A stretch of 64,000 nt of DNA from Chryseobacterium sp. OV279. GTDB taxonomy: Bacteria > Bacteroidota > Bacteroidia > Flavobacteriales > Weeksellaceae. Below the pieces are notes generated by a model. It did no database searches, had not been told where the DNA came from, and saw only the letters and a list, made by a program, of their open reading frames with translations. Position numbers and translations under genes: made by a program. This document shows, piece by piece, positions 44,270-52,903 of this stretch. Every line of letters starts with the position of its first letter. Within the stretch, counting starts at the first letter, position 1. The DNA lies in the NCBI RefSeq assembly GCF_900128945.1, contig NZ_FQUD01000006.1, positions 124,001-188,000 of the forward strand. The letters run 5' to 3'.

Positions 44270-44867
44270 TATAGCGTTAATCGGGTTTTCAATGTTCGCT
44301 TCTGCACAGATTTCACTGGCAGCAAAAGCTAACTTAATATTCCCTACAGGCTCTCCTTCATGGAAAAACATCAAAGGAACAGTCAATGACGCCATTGAAG
44401 GAACAGGAAAGAACAATGCAGGTTTCAACGCGGGTCTTTCAGTAAAAGTTAAACTTCCAGGTTCATTTTATGTAATGCCGGAATTATACTACACGCACTT
44501 CAAAAATGAATTCACTACGGAGAATACTACTTTTGATGTGAAAAGCAACCGTTTGGATATGCCTGTTCTTTTAGGACACAATGTTTTGGGAGATATGCTT
44601 GGGGTGTTCATAGGACCTGTGGCCAGCTATAATTTAAGCAAGGAAAATACTTACAACGATTTTAAAGAAAATGTTAAAACCAATTTCACTGTAGGCTATC
44701 AGTTCGGAGCACAGCTTGAAATCAAGAAACTGCTTATCAACGCAAGATATGAAGGTTCATTCAGCAAAGATGAAAGAAACTTCATCAATAAGGTTTCCGG
44801 CTCTGAGATCAGATATGACAACAGACCTAACCTATTCTTGGTAGGTGTAGGTTATAAGTTTAAATAA
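44253..44867 (+). CDS. Outer-membrane beta-barrel protein, coupled to the Mla genes
   Basis: 204 residues with a signal peptide ending FASAQ (about residue 19). The rest alternates strands (GFNAGLSVKVKLPGSFYVMPELYYTH... GYQFGAQLEIKKLLINARYEGS) and ends in NLFLVGVGYKFK, a terminal aromatic barrel strand of the OMP_b-brl type. Its ATG lies inside the end of the ATPase gene, so translation is probably coupled. It could be an outer-membrane partner of the lipid transporter (inference). Confidence 0.85.
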   Translation: MKKVLSIALIGFSMFASAQISLAAKANLIFPTGSPSWKNIKGTVNDAIEGTGKNNAGFNAGLSVKVKLPGSFYVMPELYYTHFKNEFTTENTTFDVKSNRLDMPVLLGHNVLGDMLGVFIGPVASYNLSKENTYNDFKENVKTNFTVGYQFGAQLEIKKLLINARYEGSFSKDERNFINKVSGSEIRYDNRPNLFLVGVGYKFK

Positions 44868-44887
44868 TTTGAAAATAACATCTATAA

Positions 44888-44920
44888 AAAACCCTCAAAT
44901 TTTTTAAATTTGAGGGTTTT
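44888..44920. terminator. Bidirectional terminator
   Basis: A 15-bp perfect stem (AAAACCCTCAAATTT / AAATTTGAGGGTTTT) with a 3-nt loop between convergent genes. The 3' end of the minus-strand coiled-coil gene lies within it. Confidence 0.9.
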
Positions 44921-45215
44921 GATTTTGTCGCTGAAGTTCTGCTTCACGTTGGGCAATTTCTGCCGCCTGCTTTTCCAGTTCTTCTTTGTCTTTTTGTAAT
45001 TGTTTGAATTCTTTTCTTTTTTCTTCAGCTTTCAGCGCGCTTCCTTTACTTACATATCCTACCATTCCGCCGATAATGAGACCGATTCCTACCCCTGCCA
45101 TTACACCCATCATATGGGAAATGGTAATTCCGCCTACCGTAAAATCAGTGGTCAGATAAAAAAGCAGTGCCGAAACGGCCAGCAGGATAAGTCCTGTAAT
45201 TGATAAACTTTTCAT
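44904..45215 (-). CDS. Small membrane protein with C-terminal coiled coil
   Basis: 103 residues. Two transmembrane helices (about 5-22 and 33-55, the second Gly-rich: GVMAGVGIGLIIGGMVGYV) are followed by a Lys/Glu/Gln-rich coiled coil (about 60-98). The last codons form part of the bidirectional terminator stem. Unknown function; expected in the inner membrane with the coil in the cytoplasm. Confidence 0.75.
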   Translation of the reverse strand: MKSLSITGLILLAVSALLFYLTTDFTVGGITISHMMGVMAGVGIGLIIGGMVGYVSKGSALKAEEKRKEFKQLQKDKEELEKQAAEIAQREAELQRQNQNPQI

Positions 45216-45247
45216 AAATATTGTGTTAGTGGTTGGTGTTAAAAAAA

Positions 45248-45282
45248 AGCCTTACCCAATTTAGTGAAAATTAAATAAGGCT
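45248..45282 (-). terminator. Terminator of the M48 peptidase gene
   Basis: Arms AGCCTTA / TAAGGCT enclose a partly paired A/T-rich loop, with eight T on the minus strand after the stem. Confidence 0.7.
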
Positions 45283-45307
45283 CTATACAAGATTAAAAAT
45301 TCTGATG

Positions 45308-46114
45308 TTATATTTTCCCTCCGGCAGCTTTATAATATTCCAAAGCTTTGGGAAGGTCTCTATTGATATCTGAGATCCTTGTTTCAGGATTCGGGTGAGT
45401 AGAAAGGAATTCAGGCTGTCTTGATCCTGAAGACGCTCCTTCCATTCTATTCCAGAAAGGGATCGCTTCTCTTGGGTCATATCCTGCCATAGACATCAGA
45501 TACAGTCCCATCTGATCTGCTTCTGACTCCTGATTTCTTCCGTATTTCAATAGTGCTACCTGAGATCCTATCGGGTATACTTTCTGGAAAATCCCGGCCC
45601 ATTGTGAGTTTGAAATGGTTCCACCTAAAATAGAACCTCCATACTGTGCGACCATAGCCTGAGAAATTCTCTCATTTCCGTGTCCCGCTAAGGCATGTGA
45701 AACTTCGTGTCCCATCACAACCGCAAGACCGTTATCATTCTTCGTAACCGGAAGGATTCCTGTGTATACTGCAACTTTCCCGCCAGGCATACACCAGGCA
45801 TTCAGTTCATTGCTCTGAATAAGATTAAATTCCCAGCTGTAATTGGCCAAGTCTGCTGATCTTCCAATGCTTTGATAGTATCTTTCTGCTGCACTTTTGA
45901 TTCTGCTTCCTACACTTACTATTTTTTTAGCGTCTGCAGTTCCTGAAATAATCTTAGATTTAGACAGTGTTGTTTTATATTCCTGCGCAGACATCGTCAG
46001 TATTTCAGAGTTATTTGCAATCTGTAATGAAGATCTTCCCGTGATCGGGTTAGTAGTACAAGCTGCAATTGACAGGGCAACTGCTCCTATTCCTAATAGA
46101 TGTGTAAATTTCAT
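45308..46114 (-). CDS. M48-family metallopeptidase lipoprotein
   Basis: 268 residues. The lipoprotein signal ends SIAAC (Cys 19) followed by TTNPITGRSSLQI, typical of LoiP/YggG-like M48 proteases. The zinc motif HEVSHALAGH starts at His136, with the third ligand likely Glu in NQESEADQMG. It acts in the periplasm, probably in envelope protein quality control. Single gene with its own terminator. Confidence 0.94.
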   Translation of the reverse strand: MKFTHLLGIGAVALSIAACTTNPITGRSSLQIANNSEILTMSAQEYKTTLSKSKIISGTADAKKIVSVGSRIKSAAERYYQSIGRSADLANYSWEFNLIQSNELNAWCMPGGKVAVYTGILPVTKNDNGLAVVMGHEVSHALAGHGNERISQAMVAQYGGSILGGTISNSQWAGIFQKVYPIGSQVALLKYGRNQESEADQMGLYLMSMAGYDPREAIPFWNRMEGASSGSRQPEFLSTHPNPETRISDINRDLPKALEYYKAAGGKI

Positions 46115-46173
46115 AGTTCGTGTATTAATAATTCAACATTTACAATTTTTATTCCAAAACGGTTGAGAAGGAA

Positions 46174-46181
46174 TATATTTG
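46174..46181 (+). promoter_or_regulatory. -7 element for the DUF4251 lipoprotein
   Basis: TATATTTG followed by GCAT, about 38 nt before the ATG; a TTTTT stretch lies 23 bp upstream as a weak -33. Confidence 0.5.
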
Positions 46182-46219
46182 CATACATTTTGCTATTTAA
46201 ATTTAACAATTATATGGTT

Positions 46220-46771
46220 ATGAAAAAGTATATCTCACTTATATTTATTTTTGGATTTCTTTTTTTCTTTCAGAGCTGCTCATCACAGGGCTCATTAGAA
46301 TCCAAAACAGTAGATGCACTGGTAAATTCTCAGGAGCTTACTTTTTATGCACAGCGTGCCAATCCTACCAACTATGATGTGATCAATGTAATGGGCAGTA
46401 TTCAAAATGCTCCCACTACAAGAATGCTACAGTTGGATGAAAGAAGCTACAGTATTGTTATTACAAAAAATAATGTGGAGGTTACCCTTCCTTATTTTGG
46501 AAGACTTTTTACCCCTTCATACAATACCGCAAATAACAGTTACCGTTTTACTTCAAAAGATTTCACCATCAATAAATCTCAAAATAAAAAGGGAAAATGG
46601 ACTTTGAAAATTAAACCTAATGATGTAAGAAATGTAGATGAAATCAATATTGAAGTCTTTAAAAACGGGAAAGCATTTGTTTCAATGAGAAGTAACGACA
46701 GACAGCCTATCACTTATGACGGTTATGTGACTAAAAATGAGGAAATGCCAAAAGAAAAGGAGACACTTTAA
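46220..46771 (+). CDS. DUF4251-domain lipoprotein
   Basis: 183 residues from the ATG of MKKYISLIFIFG; the longer open frame upstream overlaps the promoter and is not protein-like. The lipoprotein signal ends FQSC (then SSQGS). The mature part (ELTFYAQRANPTNYD..., EVTLPYFGRLFTPSYNTANNSYRFTSKDFTI) matches the DUF4251 family of Bacteroidota envelope proteins. Function unknown. Its stop overlaps the convergent meaB stop by 4 nt. Confidence 0.85.
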   Translation: MKKYISLIFIFGFLFFFQSCSSQGSLESKTVDALVNSQELTFYAQRANPTNYDVINVMGSIQNAPTTRMLQLDERSYSIVITKNNVEVTLPYFGRLFTPSYNTANNSYRFTSKDFTINKSQNKKGKWTLKIKPNDVRNVDEINIEVFKNGKAFVSMRSNDRQPITYDGYVTKNEEMPKEKETL

Positions 46772-47751
46772 TCTTTAGATAGAAATTTCTCAACAAATAT
46801 TTTTGCTTCAGTACTGGGATTAGAAACCATTTCTGAAGCATTTTTTTTGTGCTGTACATAAGCTTCCTCCACAGAGCTGCTTCTTTTCATCATCGCCAGA
46901 ATATATTCCTGAACCCAATATTCAAAACGTTTTTCAGCCTGCTGGGTACGAACTTCATTGAAACGTCCGGTTTTCTTTTTCAGATCAATGAATTCATTGA
47001 GTTGGGTATAAATCTCATCAAGACCTTCATTGTAAAGAGCGGAGCCCAGTAAAACAGGGATTTTCCAGCCTTTTTCTTTAGGAGGAATAAAGTCCAGGGC
47101 CCGCTTTAGCTCGAGTCTTGTATTTTTTGCCTTCTGCAGATTGTCCTGGTCTACTTTATTGATAAAAATAACATCTACCATTTCCATGATACCCCGTTTG
47201 ATTCCCTGCAGCTCGTCTCCTCCTCCAATGATTTTGAGGAATAAAAACACATCCGTAATGTCTGACACCAGCACTTCTGACTGCCCTACTCCAACTGTTT
47301 CAATCAGAATATAATCATATCCTGCCGCTTCGCAGATCATCATGGTTTCAAAAGTGGTATTGGCAACGCCGCCCAGAAATCCTGAACTCGGGGAAGGGCG
47401 GATAAAGGCATTTTCCTCCTTGGCCAGTTCTTCCATTCTCGTCTTATCTCCTAAAATACTTCCTTTGTTGATAGATGAACTGGGATCAATAGCTAGAACC
47501 GCTACTTTCTTTCCGTTAGCAATCACCAATCTTCCGAAATTTTCTATAAAAGTAGATTTTCCGGCACCGGGAACTCCCGTGATTCCAACCCTGGCAGAGT
47601 TTCCCGTAAAAGGCATAATCTGCTTCAGAAGCTCTTCTGCCTGAGCTCTGTGTTCGGCTTTTTTACTTTCAACTAATGTAATAGCTTTTGCGATCAGGCG
47701 TTTATTTCCTGACCGTATTCCTTCGATTAGTTCTTCTGTAGAAAATTTCAT
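46768..47751 (-). CDS. meaB: Methylmalonyl-CoA mutase-associated GTPase MeaB
   Basis: 327 residues. G1/Walker A GVPGAGKST (59-67), VLAIDPSSSINKGSILGDKTRM, IETVGVGQSEV and the specificity motif NKVD are all present, followed by the helical dimerisation tail. MeaB loads and protects adenosylcobalamin in methylmalonyl-CoA mutase, whose gene lies 11 kb away in the same orientation (58.4-60.5 kb). It is not in an operon with the mutase here. Confidence 0.96.
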   Translation of the reverse strand: MKFSTEELIEGIRSGNKRLIAKAITLVESKKAEHRAQAEELLKQIMPFTGNSARVGITGVPGAGKSTFIENFGRLVIANGKKVAVLAIDPSSSINKGSILGDKTRMEELAKEENAFIRPSPSSGFLGGVANTTFETMMICEAAGYDYILIETVGVGQSEVLVSDITDVFLFLKIIGGGDELQGIKRGIMEMVDVIFINKVDQDNLQKAKNTRLELKRALDFIPPKEKGWKIPVLLGSALYNEGLDEIYTQLNEFIDLKKKTGRFNEVRTQQAEKRFEYWVQEYILAMMKRSSSVEEAYVQHKKNASEMVSNPSTEAKIFVEKFLSKD

Positions 47752-47861
47752 TGATTCAAAAGTATAAAAATAACCTTCAAACTCCCATACAAACGGACGT
47801 TAATTTTATTTCTTCTAAATTAAAACTAAGAGCCATCTTATCAATGGGAGAGGGAAATTCC

Positions 47862-47869
47862 TACATTTG
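47862..47869 (+). promoter_or_regulatory. -7 element for the haem lipoprotein pair
   Basis: TACATTTG followed by C, 22 nt before the ATG. Confidence 0.45.
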
Positions 47870-47891
47870 CTATTCATCAAAATTAAGAAAC

Positions 47892-48182
47892 ATGAAAAAA
47901 ATATCCGCTGCTGCATTATTTATCTGTGTATTATTGGCTTCCTGTACCCCAAAAGCCTCTACAGCCGGACCTATAGGACCTGCCGTTTCTACTGCAGAAC
48001 AATTAGCACAAGGAAAAACAATCTTTGAAAATGCGTGCGGAAGATGCCACAAACTCCCGGATCCTACAGCGCACACGTCTGTACAGTGGGTAGGAATCAT
48101 GAATTCGATGGCTCCAAAAGCGAAACTGACTGATGAGCAACACCAGTGGGTTTACGATTATATTGTTTCTGTGAAAAAATAA
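47892..48182 (+). CDS. Mono-haem cytochrome c lipoprotein (copy 1)
   Basis: 96 residues from the ATG of MKKISAAALF; the longer open frame to 47751 is rejected because it has no signal and crosses the -7 element. The lipoprotein signal ends LLASC. One c-haem site, CGRCHKLPDP, is followed by a likely axial Met in MNSMAPKAKL. The mature part is only ~76 residues, a minimal cytochrome c. It probably carries electrons at the membrane surface. A paralogue follows 15 nt later. Confidence 0.9.
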   Translation: MKKISAAALFICVLLASCTPKASTAGPIGPAVSTAEQLAQGKTIFENACGRCHKLPDPTAHTSVQWVGIMNSMAPKAKLTDEQHQWVYDYIVSVKK

Positions 48183-48197
48183 TCACCAAATCAAAAT

Positions 48198-48491
48198 ATG
48201 GGTATGAAAAAAATAATCTTAAGTATGGTGGCAGGTGCCGTGTTTATGGTATCATGCGGCCCCAAAAGTACAGCAGTGACCGGACCAAAGTATACCGCGT
48301 CTGAACAACTGGTTCAAGGGAAAACTATTTTTGAAAATTCATGCGCCAAATGTCACAAACTCCCCGACCCGGCTAAACATGATGATCAGGGATGGATCAA
48401 AACATTAAGCAGAATGGCTCCGAAAGCTAAATTAAACGATGAGCAGCACCAGATGGTTTATGATTATCTGATTTCTGCGAATAAGAAATAG
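48198..48491 (+). CDS. Mono-haem cytochrome c lipoprotein (copy 2)
   Basis: 97 residues (or 95 from the second Met). It shares the plan of the preceding gene: lipobox ending VSC, EQLVQGKTIFENSCAKCHKLPDPAKH, then LSRMAPKAKLNDEQHQMVYDYL. The similarity across haem site and C-terminus shows a tandem duplication; the N-terminal linkers have diverged. Co-transcribed with copy 1. Confidence 0.9.
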   Translation: MGMKKIILSMVAGAVFMVSCGPKSTAVTGPKYTASEQLVQGKTIFENSCAKCHKLPDPAKHDDQGWIKTLSRMAPKAKLNDEQHQMVYDYLISANKK

Positions 48492-48507
48492 TGTTTGAGA
48501 GTTGGAG
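48491..48507 (+). repeat. 17-bp dispersed repeat, copy 2
   Basis: GTGTTTGAGAGTTGGAG, identical to 16350-16366, beginning at the last base of the cytochrome stop codon. Degenerate G/T-rich repeats of the same style continue for about 40 nt. Confidence 0.6.
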
Positions 48508-48563
48508 AGTCGTTGAGTAGGAGCGTTTAAGAGTATCGGTGTGCAAAACTTATCACTTATAAC

Positions 48564-49562
48564 CTATAACTCTTTCAAACCGATTCCCAGACCGGGTTTT
48601 CCGGATAGGATTATTTTTCCGTTTTCTACATAATTTCCGGAGGCATAGTCATTGGAGATCAGATTGGCTCCATCCAGATCTGCAAAATCGGTAAGACCTG
48701 CCAGCACACAGCCTGCGGATATACCAACGGTGGATTCTGTCATACATCCAATCATGACTTTATAGCCCAGTTCTTTTGCTTTTCTGATCATTTCCAACGC
48801 CGGAGTGAGCCCGCCACACTTCATCAGTTTGATATTGACACTTTTGTAGTAAGGCAACAGCTCTTCTAGGGAATTGAAATCCTGACAGTCTTCATCTGCC
48901 ATCCAGTTTGCAGGACTTTCTTTATTAAGGATTTTGTAATTTCCAACCGGTCTTGGCTGTTCCAGATAGGAAAACTGAGCTATCATTTCATTTTCCTGAA
49001 GCCAAAGACAATCCTGGTCTGTAAAGCTGGCATTGGAATCCAAAGCAATATGCAGGTTTAACCTCAACAGTTTTTCAATATTCTCATGATTTAAGCCTTT
49101 ACATTTTACTTTAAACCTATTCCAGCTGCTGTTTTCTATTTTCCGGATCTGGTCATTGATATCGGCCACAGAAATCGTAATAGAGCTTTCCACTAAATGA
49201 TCGGAAGGAATCGTATTTAATTCGATAAAACTTTTATTTTCAAGCTTTCCAAACAGATCCCAATAAGCACAGTCCAAAGCAGACAGTAAAAACGAATGCA
49301 GATTCATTGTTGAAAGAAAAGTGAAAAATTCACTGGGATGAATGATGGTCTGGTTTTCCAGCAATGTCTTTATCTCCTTTAATCTAGCAATAAATTTTTT
49401 AAGGTCAATCTGATAATAATCTATCGCTACACATTCGCCATAGCCTTTACAGTTTAAATAAGATAATTCAACCAACAGGGCTTCCCTTTTGTCATAGTTT
49501 CCATAGGCAATGGAGAAGGTTTCTTTTAACTTCAGTTCTTTTATTTCCCAACTTATTCTCAT
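48564..49562 (-). CDS. Dipeptide epimerase (L-Ala-D/L-Glu epimerase-like, enolase superfamily)
   Basis: 332 residues. The muconate-cycloisomerase-type barrel shows the catalytic KxK (RFKVKCKG), metal ligands in ALDSNASF, YLEQPRP and MADEDC, and the second catalytic Lys in VNIKLMKCGG. This set fits dipeptide epimerases acting on murein-derived L-Ala-D-Glu. It is the second gene of a pair with the lipoprotein upstream (3-nt gap). Confidence 0.88.
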   Translation of the reverse strand: MRISWEIKELKLKETFSIAYGNYDKREALLVELSYLNCKGYGECVAIDYYQIDLKKFIARLKEIKTLLENQTIIHPSEFFTFLSTMNLHSFLLSALDCAYWDLFGKLENKSFIELNTIPSDHLVESSITISVADINDQIRKIENSSWNRFKVKCKGLNHENIEKLLRLNLHIALDSNASFTDQDCLWLQENEMIAQFSYLEQPRPVGNYKILNKESPANWMADEDCQDFNSLEELLPYYKSVNIKLMKCGGLTPALEMIRKAKELGYKVMIGCMTESTVGISAGCVLAGLTDFADLDGANLISNDYASGNYVENGKIILSGKPGLGIGLKEL

Positions 49563-49565
49563 ACT

Positions 49566-50168
49566 CTAACTAATCCATTGTTCTACTATTTTAATCTCAA
49601 CCCATTTACCGTTGACTTTCTTGTAAATTGCTGTATACCCACTCCCACTCAAATAGCCGCAGGAGATAGAATTTTCAACGATACACATTGTCTTCTCTTT
49701 ATTAAAGAAAGGTACCGATAACTTTCGAAAACATTTATTCCCGAATTTCGTGCGAAAGGCAACCCAAAAATCTTTTTTACCATTTTCCGTTAATTTGTCG
49801 AGGTCTTCCTCTGTAGCATACTGTAATGGTCTCTTTATTTTTGTTGTATCCAATTTGAAATTAAACGTGGTTTTTGCCTGATTTTTATAGTACGCAGAAT
49901 CCCTAATTAAAAAAACGGAATCATACTTTAGGATAACACTTAACGGCAGGGATTCATCTTCTCTTTTTTCAAAAAGATAAACCGACTTTAATGGGACAAT
50001 AAATATATCATTCTTCTCCTCAGAAGACATACGTTCATTATCAATTAGCTGATTCAAAACTTCATATCTTAAATCTAACTCTTCATCTATAACACTGGTA
50101 TTCAGATTGATTTCACTTTTCTTACATGAAATCATTAATAATAAGACCAAAAAAATATACCCTTTCAT
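49566..50168 (-). CDS. Predicted lipoprotein, unknown function
   Basis: 200 residues. The lipoprotein signal ends LMISC (Cys 15) followed by KKSEI. The mature domain has charged N-terminal helices and a beta-rich C-terminus with three Cys (NKCFRKL, TMCIVENSISCGYL). The end (YTAIYKKVNGKWVEIKIVEQW) looks like an extracellular domain. No family recognised. Base use is more A/T-rich than its neighbours. Confidence 0.72.
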   Translation of the reverse strand: MKGYIFLVLLLMISCKKSEINLNTSVIDEELDLRYEVLNQLIDNERMSSEEKNDIFIVPLKSVYLFEKREDESLPLSVILKYDSVFLIRDSAYYKNQAKTTFNFKLDTTKIKRPLQYATEEDLDKLTENGKKDFWVAFRTKFGNKCFRKLSVPFFNKEKTMCIVENSISCGYLSGSGYTAIYKKVNGKWVEIKIVEQWIS

Positions 50169-50185
50169 ATACTAAAGCTACAAAA

Positions 50186-50209
50186 AAAGAGACCACAAGT
50201 GATCTCTTT
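50186..50209 (-). terminator. Terminator of the M36 protease gene
   Basis: Stem AAAGAGA / TCTCTTT around a 10-nt loop with TTTTTTT on the minus strand. Confidence 0.75.
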
Positions 50210-50231
50210 CATTATTTACAGCTTAATAATT

Positions 50232-52823
50232 TTATCTTACAATCAGTTTTTCAGTCTGTGCTTTTTCACCCTGCGTGATACGCACCATGTAGACTCCTTT
50301 TTGAAGTCCTTTCGTAGAAACTGCTTTTTTAGATTGAGAATCTCTTGCGTCAGAGAATACTAATTTTCCGGACATATCAAACATTTTAATCTGAACGTCT
50401 TTTGAAGAAGCATCTAAATTACCCACAAAGAATTCGTCATAGGTCGGATTTGGGAAGATAATGAATTTATGATCTTCTTTTTTAATATCCTGAGTGGCTA
50501 AAGCCGTATTACATTCATCAGGAACAATAAAACTTTCAACCTGATCATTCGCCGTTGCTCTCACTCCTGCTGAAGCACCTGTTCCCAATCCTCTTTTGGC
50601 AAATGCCTTCCAGATCATACATTTATCAAGACCGGCATTTCCAACTAAATCGGCCTGAAGAATTGCGTCACGCCCATCAATAAATGTCGGACTGCAAGCC
50701 TGCAGTTTAAGTCCATCTACCACAAGTTGCAGCGCTTTTGCATTCCCGGAAGTAGTACTTGCCAGTACATCACTGTTATATCCGTATTTTTCGATGTATT
50801 TCCAGGTAAGATCCCAAAGCATGCTCGCCCAGATGAATCCTATAGCGTGTGAACCTGAAACCGTATTTGTATTTCCGTAGGTATAGCTGTTTACGGCAAA
50901 ATCCGGAGAATATTTCGCAGGTCTGATTCCCAGTCCTGTAGTAGGCTCTCCTTTTGCGTAGGTTCCCATTCCTCTTGCCAAAGCAGATGTATCGCCCGGT
51001 CTTGTGGTCAGCATTAAAGCAAAATAATCAGACCAACCTTCGCCCATCTGTTCTGCACTGTTGGTTGCAGAAAGACAGCTGTAGCCCTGACCTGTCAGTC
51101 TGTTTGAAATTCCATGTCCGTATTCATGGGCGATGATCCCATTATCAAGGCTTGAATGTTTAAAACCATTAAAATCATTTCCTAAGGTAGCATTGATTGT
51201 GTTTCCGTTTCCAAGCTCGGTCACCATATACAAACCTTCTGTTTTTCCGATATTAATAGAAGGAATGGTTACCTGTCCTCCTGAAGTTCCTCCTCCCATA
51301 GCGATTGGAGTATCAGTAGACGGCCTATAAACAATAGCTCCCACTGCACCGGCTTTCTGAGCATTCAAGACTTTAAGCCCGTATTCACAGGTCGTACTTG
51401 TAATCACTGCTATTTTACCGGTAAGACTTCCCAACGCGGGCTGAGTACATGCATCTGCAGGCACTGAAACCGCAAGATCACCTGTCACAGTCTGTCCGTC
51501 AAACAAAAGTTTTCCAAAAGATGCACTTCCGGTCATTACTTTAGGTCTGCTGACCGCTGTTGCCGGCGTATTATACTGATATCTGGAAATAGGATCTGCT
51601 GCGGTTTGCGTTCTGTCATAGATATACATCTGCATCCTTGGAGCAGCCAGATAAACCTGTCCGTTAATCGTTGTCTCATATCCTGAACTGAAATTGGCGT
51701 TGTTCAGACCGCTTCCATCATACGCTTCTGCGTTTACGGCATCACCACCCATTCCTAAGTTTGTGAAATTTTTGGTCTGGAAATTTCTTGCAGCTTCCGT
51801 AAAGCCGAATTTATAGAAAACATCATGCATCTTATTATTCATATAGAAAAGATTCGTGATGGCTGCATCTCTGTGTGTGAAAGGGCTGATGTATCTCCCC
51901 TCATCAAAAGGAAAATCAAAGTTCAGCGCACTTCCTCCGTCCGGCGAATATCCTGGACTATTGGTATTGTTCTGATCAGAATAGGCATACACGTTATTTC
52001 CTCTTGTATTGGTATAGCTGGTCACTCCATCAGAATGCCATCCTTCAGGAGAAAATGTAATATCCCAAGGATTATTAAGGAGAGCACGCTGCCCAAATGT
52101 AGGTGCTTCTACAGGAAGTGGAAAAACATTGTAAGAAGCATTGGTAGGAGCAAGCAGACTGTTGGCTGAAACTTTATTCGATGCTCCTGCAAAACCAGCT
52201 GTAGCCGGTTCAGAATCTGAATACTGAGTACCGTGTGATTCTGATTCACTGTCTGAGTGGCTATCATGCGTAAAATTACAGTCTAAGGTTAGATTGTCTT
52301 TAGCAAGAACTTCTCCCGTATCTGCGTCAGCGAGTAAATGCCATACATCCGCTGAGTTTTTATCTGAAACAAAGAGTTCTTTTGCCAGTACATAGACTCC
52401 ATTTTTTTCAAAATATACGTTTGGAAGGTAGTCTACTTTAGAAATTTCATGAAGTTCCAGCTTCTGTTTAAGAAGATCTTCCGGGAAACTTTCTTTAGCC
52501 TTTTTCTGGCTGGCAACAGTGATGTCTTTTTTAAAATCGTTTTTTTCAGAGATAATTTTATCTTCTTTGATCATTACTTTACCCAAAGCATTGTAGACTC
52601 TAAGTCCTGCGTAGGTCTGCTGAACATTCACCACATTCACGCCTAAACTTTTGGAAGCATCTTCATTTAAAATAATAACTCCTGCTCCTCCATTTTTTTG
52701 TGCGATCTGTCCACTTTCCTGATAGTAATTCTGAATAAGCCTGTTTGAATTTTGTGCATTCATTTTGCCAAAAGCAAAGAATACGGCCACCGACACCGGC
52801 CATAAAAATAATTTTCTATCCAT
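50232..52823 (-). CDS. M36 fungalysin-family metalloprotease, T9SS-secreted
   Basis: 863 residues. Order: signal peptide (ending KMNAQ), FTP-type propeptide (about 30-190), M36 catalytic domain interrupted by a protease-associated (PA) insertion (about 440-545, AVITSTTCEYGLKVLNAQKAGAVGAIVY), zinc motif HEYGHGISNR from His566, and a C-terminal type A T9SS sorting domain (FIIFPNPTYDEFFVGNL... GKLVFSD... KGVYMVRITQGEKAQTEKLIVR). An extracellular elastinolytic-type protease by family; proteolysis for nutrition is the likely role. Single gene. Confidence 0.95.
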   Translation of the reverse strand: MDRKLFLWPVSVAVFFAFGKMNAQNSNRLIQNYYQESGQIAQKNGGAGVIILNEDASKSLGVNVVNVQQTYAGLRVYNALGKVMIKEDKIISEKNDFKKDITVASQKKAKESFPEDLLKQKLELHEISKVDYLPNVYFEKNGVYVLAKELFVSDKNSADVWHLLADADTGEVLAKDNLTLDCNFTHDSHSDSESESHGTQYSDSEPATAGFAGASNKVSANSLLAPTNASYNVFPLPVEAPTFGQRALLNNPWDITFSPEGWHSDGVTSYTNTRGNNVYAYSDQNNTNSPGYSPDGGSALNFDFPFDEGRYISPFTHRDAAITNLFYMNNKMHDVFYKFGFTEAARNFQTKNFTNLGMGGDAVNAEAYDGSGLNNANFSSGYETTINGQVYLAAPRMQMYIYDRTQTAADPISRYQYNTPATAVSRPKVMTGSASFGKLLFDGQTVTGDLAVSVPADACTQPALGSLTGKIAVITSTTCEYGLKVLNAQKAGAVGAIVYRPSTDTPIAMGGGTSGGQVTIPSINIGKTEGLYMVTELGNGNTINATLGNDFNGFKHSSLDNGIIAHEYGHGISNRLTGQGYSCLSATNSAEQMGEGWSDYFALMLTTRPGDTSALARGMGTYAKGEPTTGLGIRPAKYSPDFAVNSYTYGNTNTVSGSHAIGFIWASMLWDLTWKYIEKYGYNSDVLASTTSGNAKALQLVVDGLKLQACSPTFIDGRDAILQADLVGNAGLDKCMIWKAFAKRGLGTGASAGVRATANDQVESFIVPDECNTALATQDIKKEDHKFIIFPNPTYDEFFVGNLDASSKDVQIKMFDMSGKLVFSDARDSQSKKAVSTKGLQKGVYMVRITQGEKAQTEKLIVR

Positions 52824-52903
52824 AAGGTTGTTTTTTTCGCAATAAAGTTATGATTTTTTAACAAAAAAAGATATTTGATCTAATATTTTTAATTAAAAAA
52901 GAT

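Noticed and set aside
46100..46219. N-terminal extension of the DUF4251 lipoprotein
   Set aside because: It crosses the -7 promoter element and hides the lipoprotein signal, which starts at 46220.
47751..47891. N-terminal extension of haem lipoprotein copy 1
   Set aside because: It overlaps the meaB start and the promoter; the lipobox signal begins at 47892.
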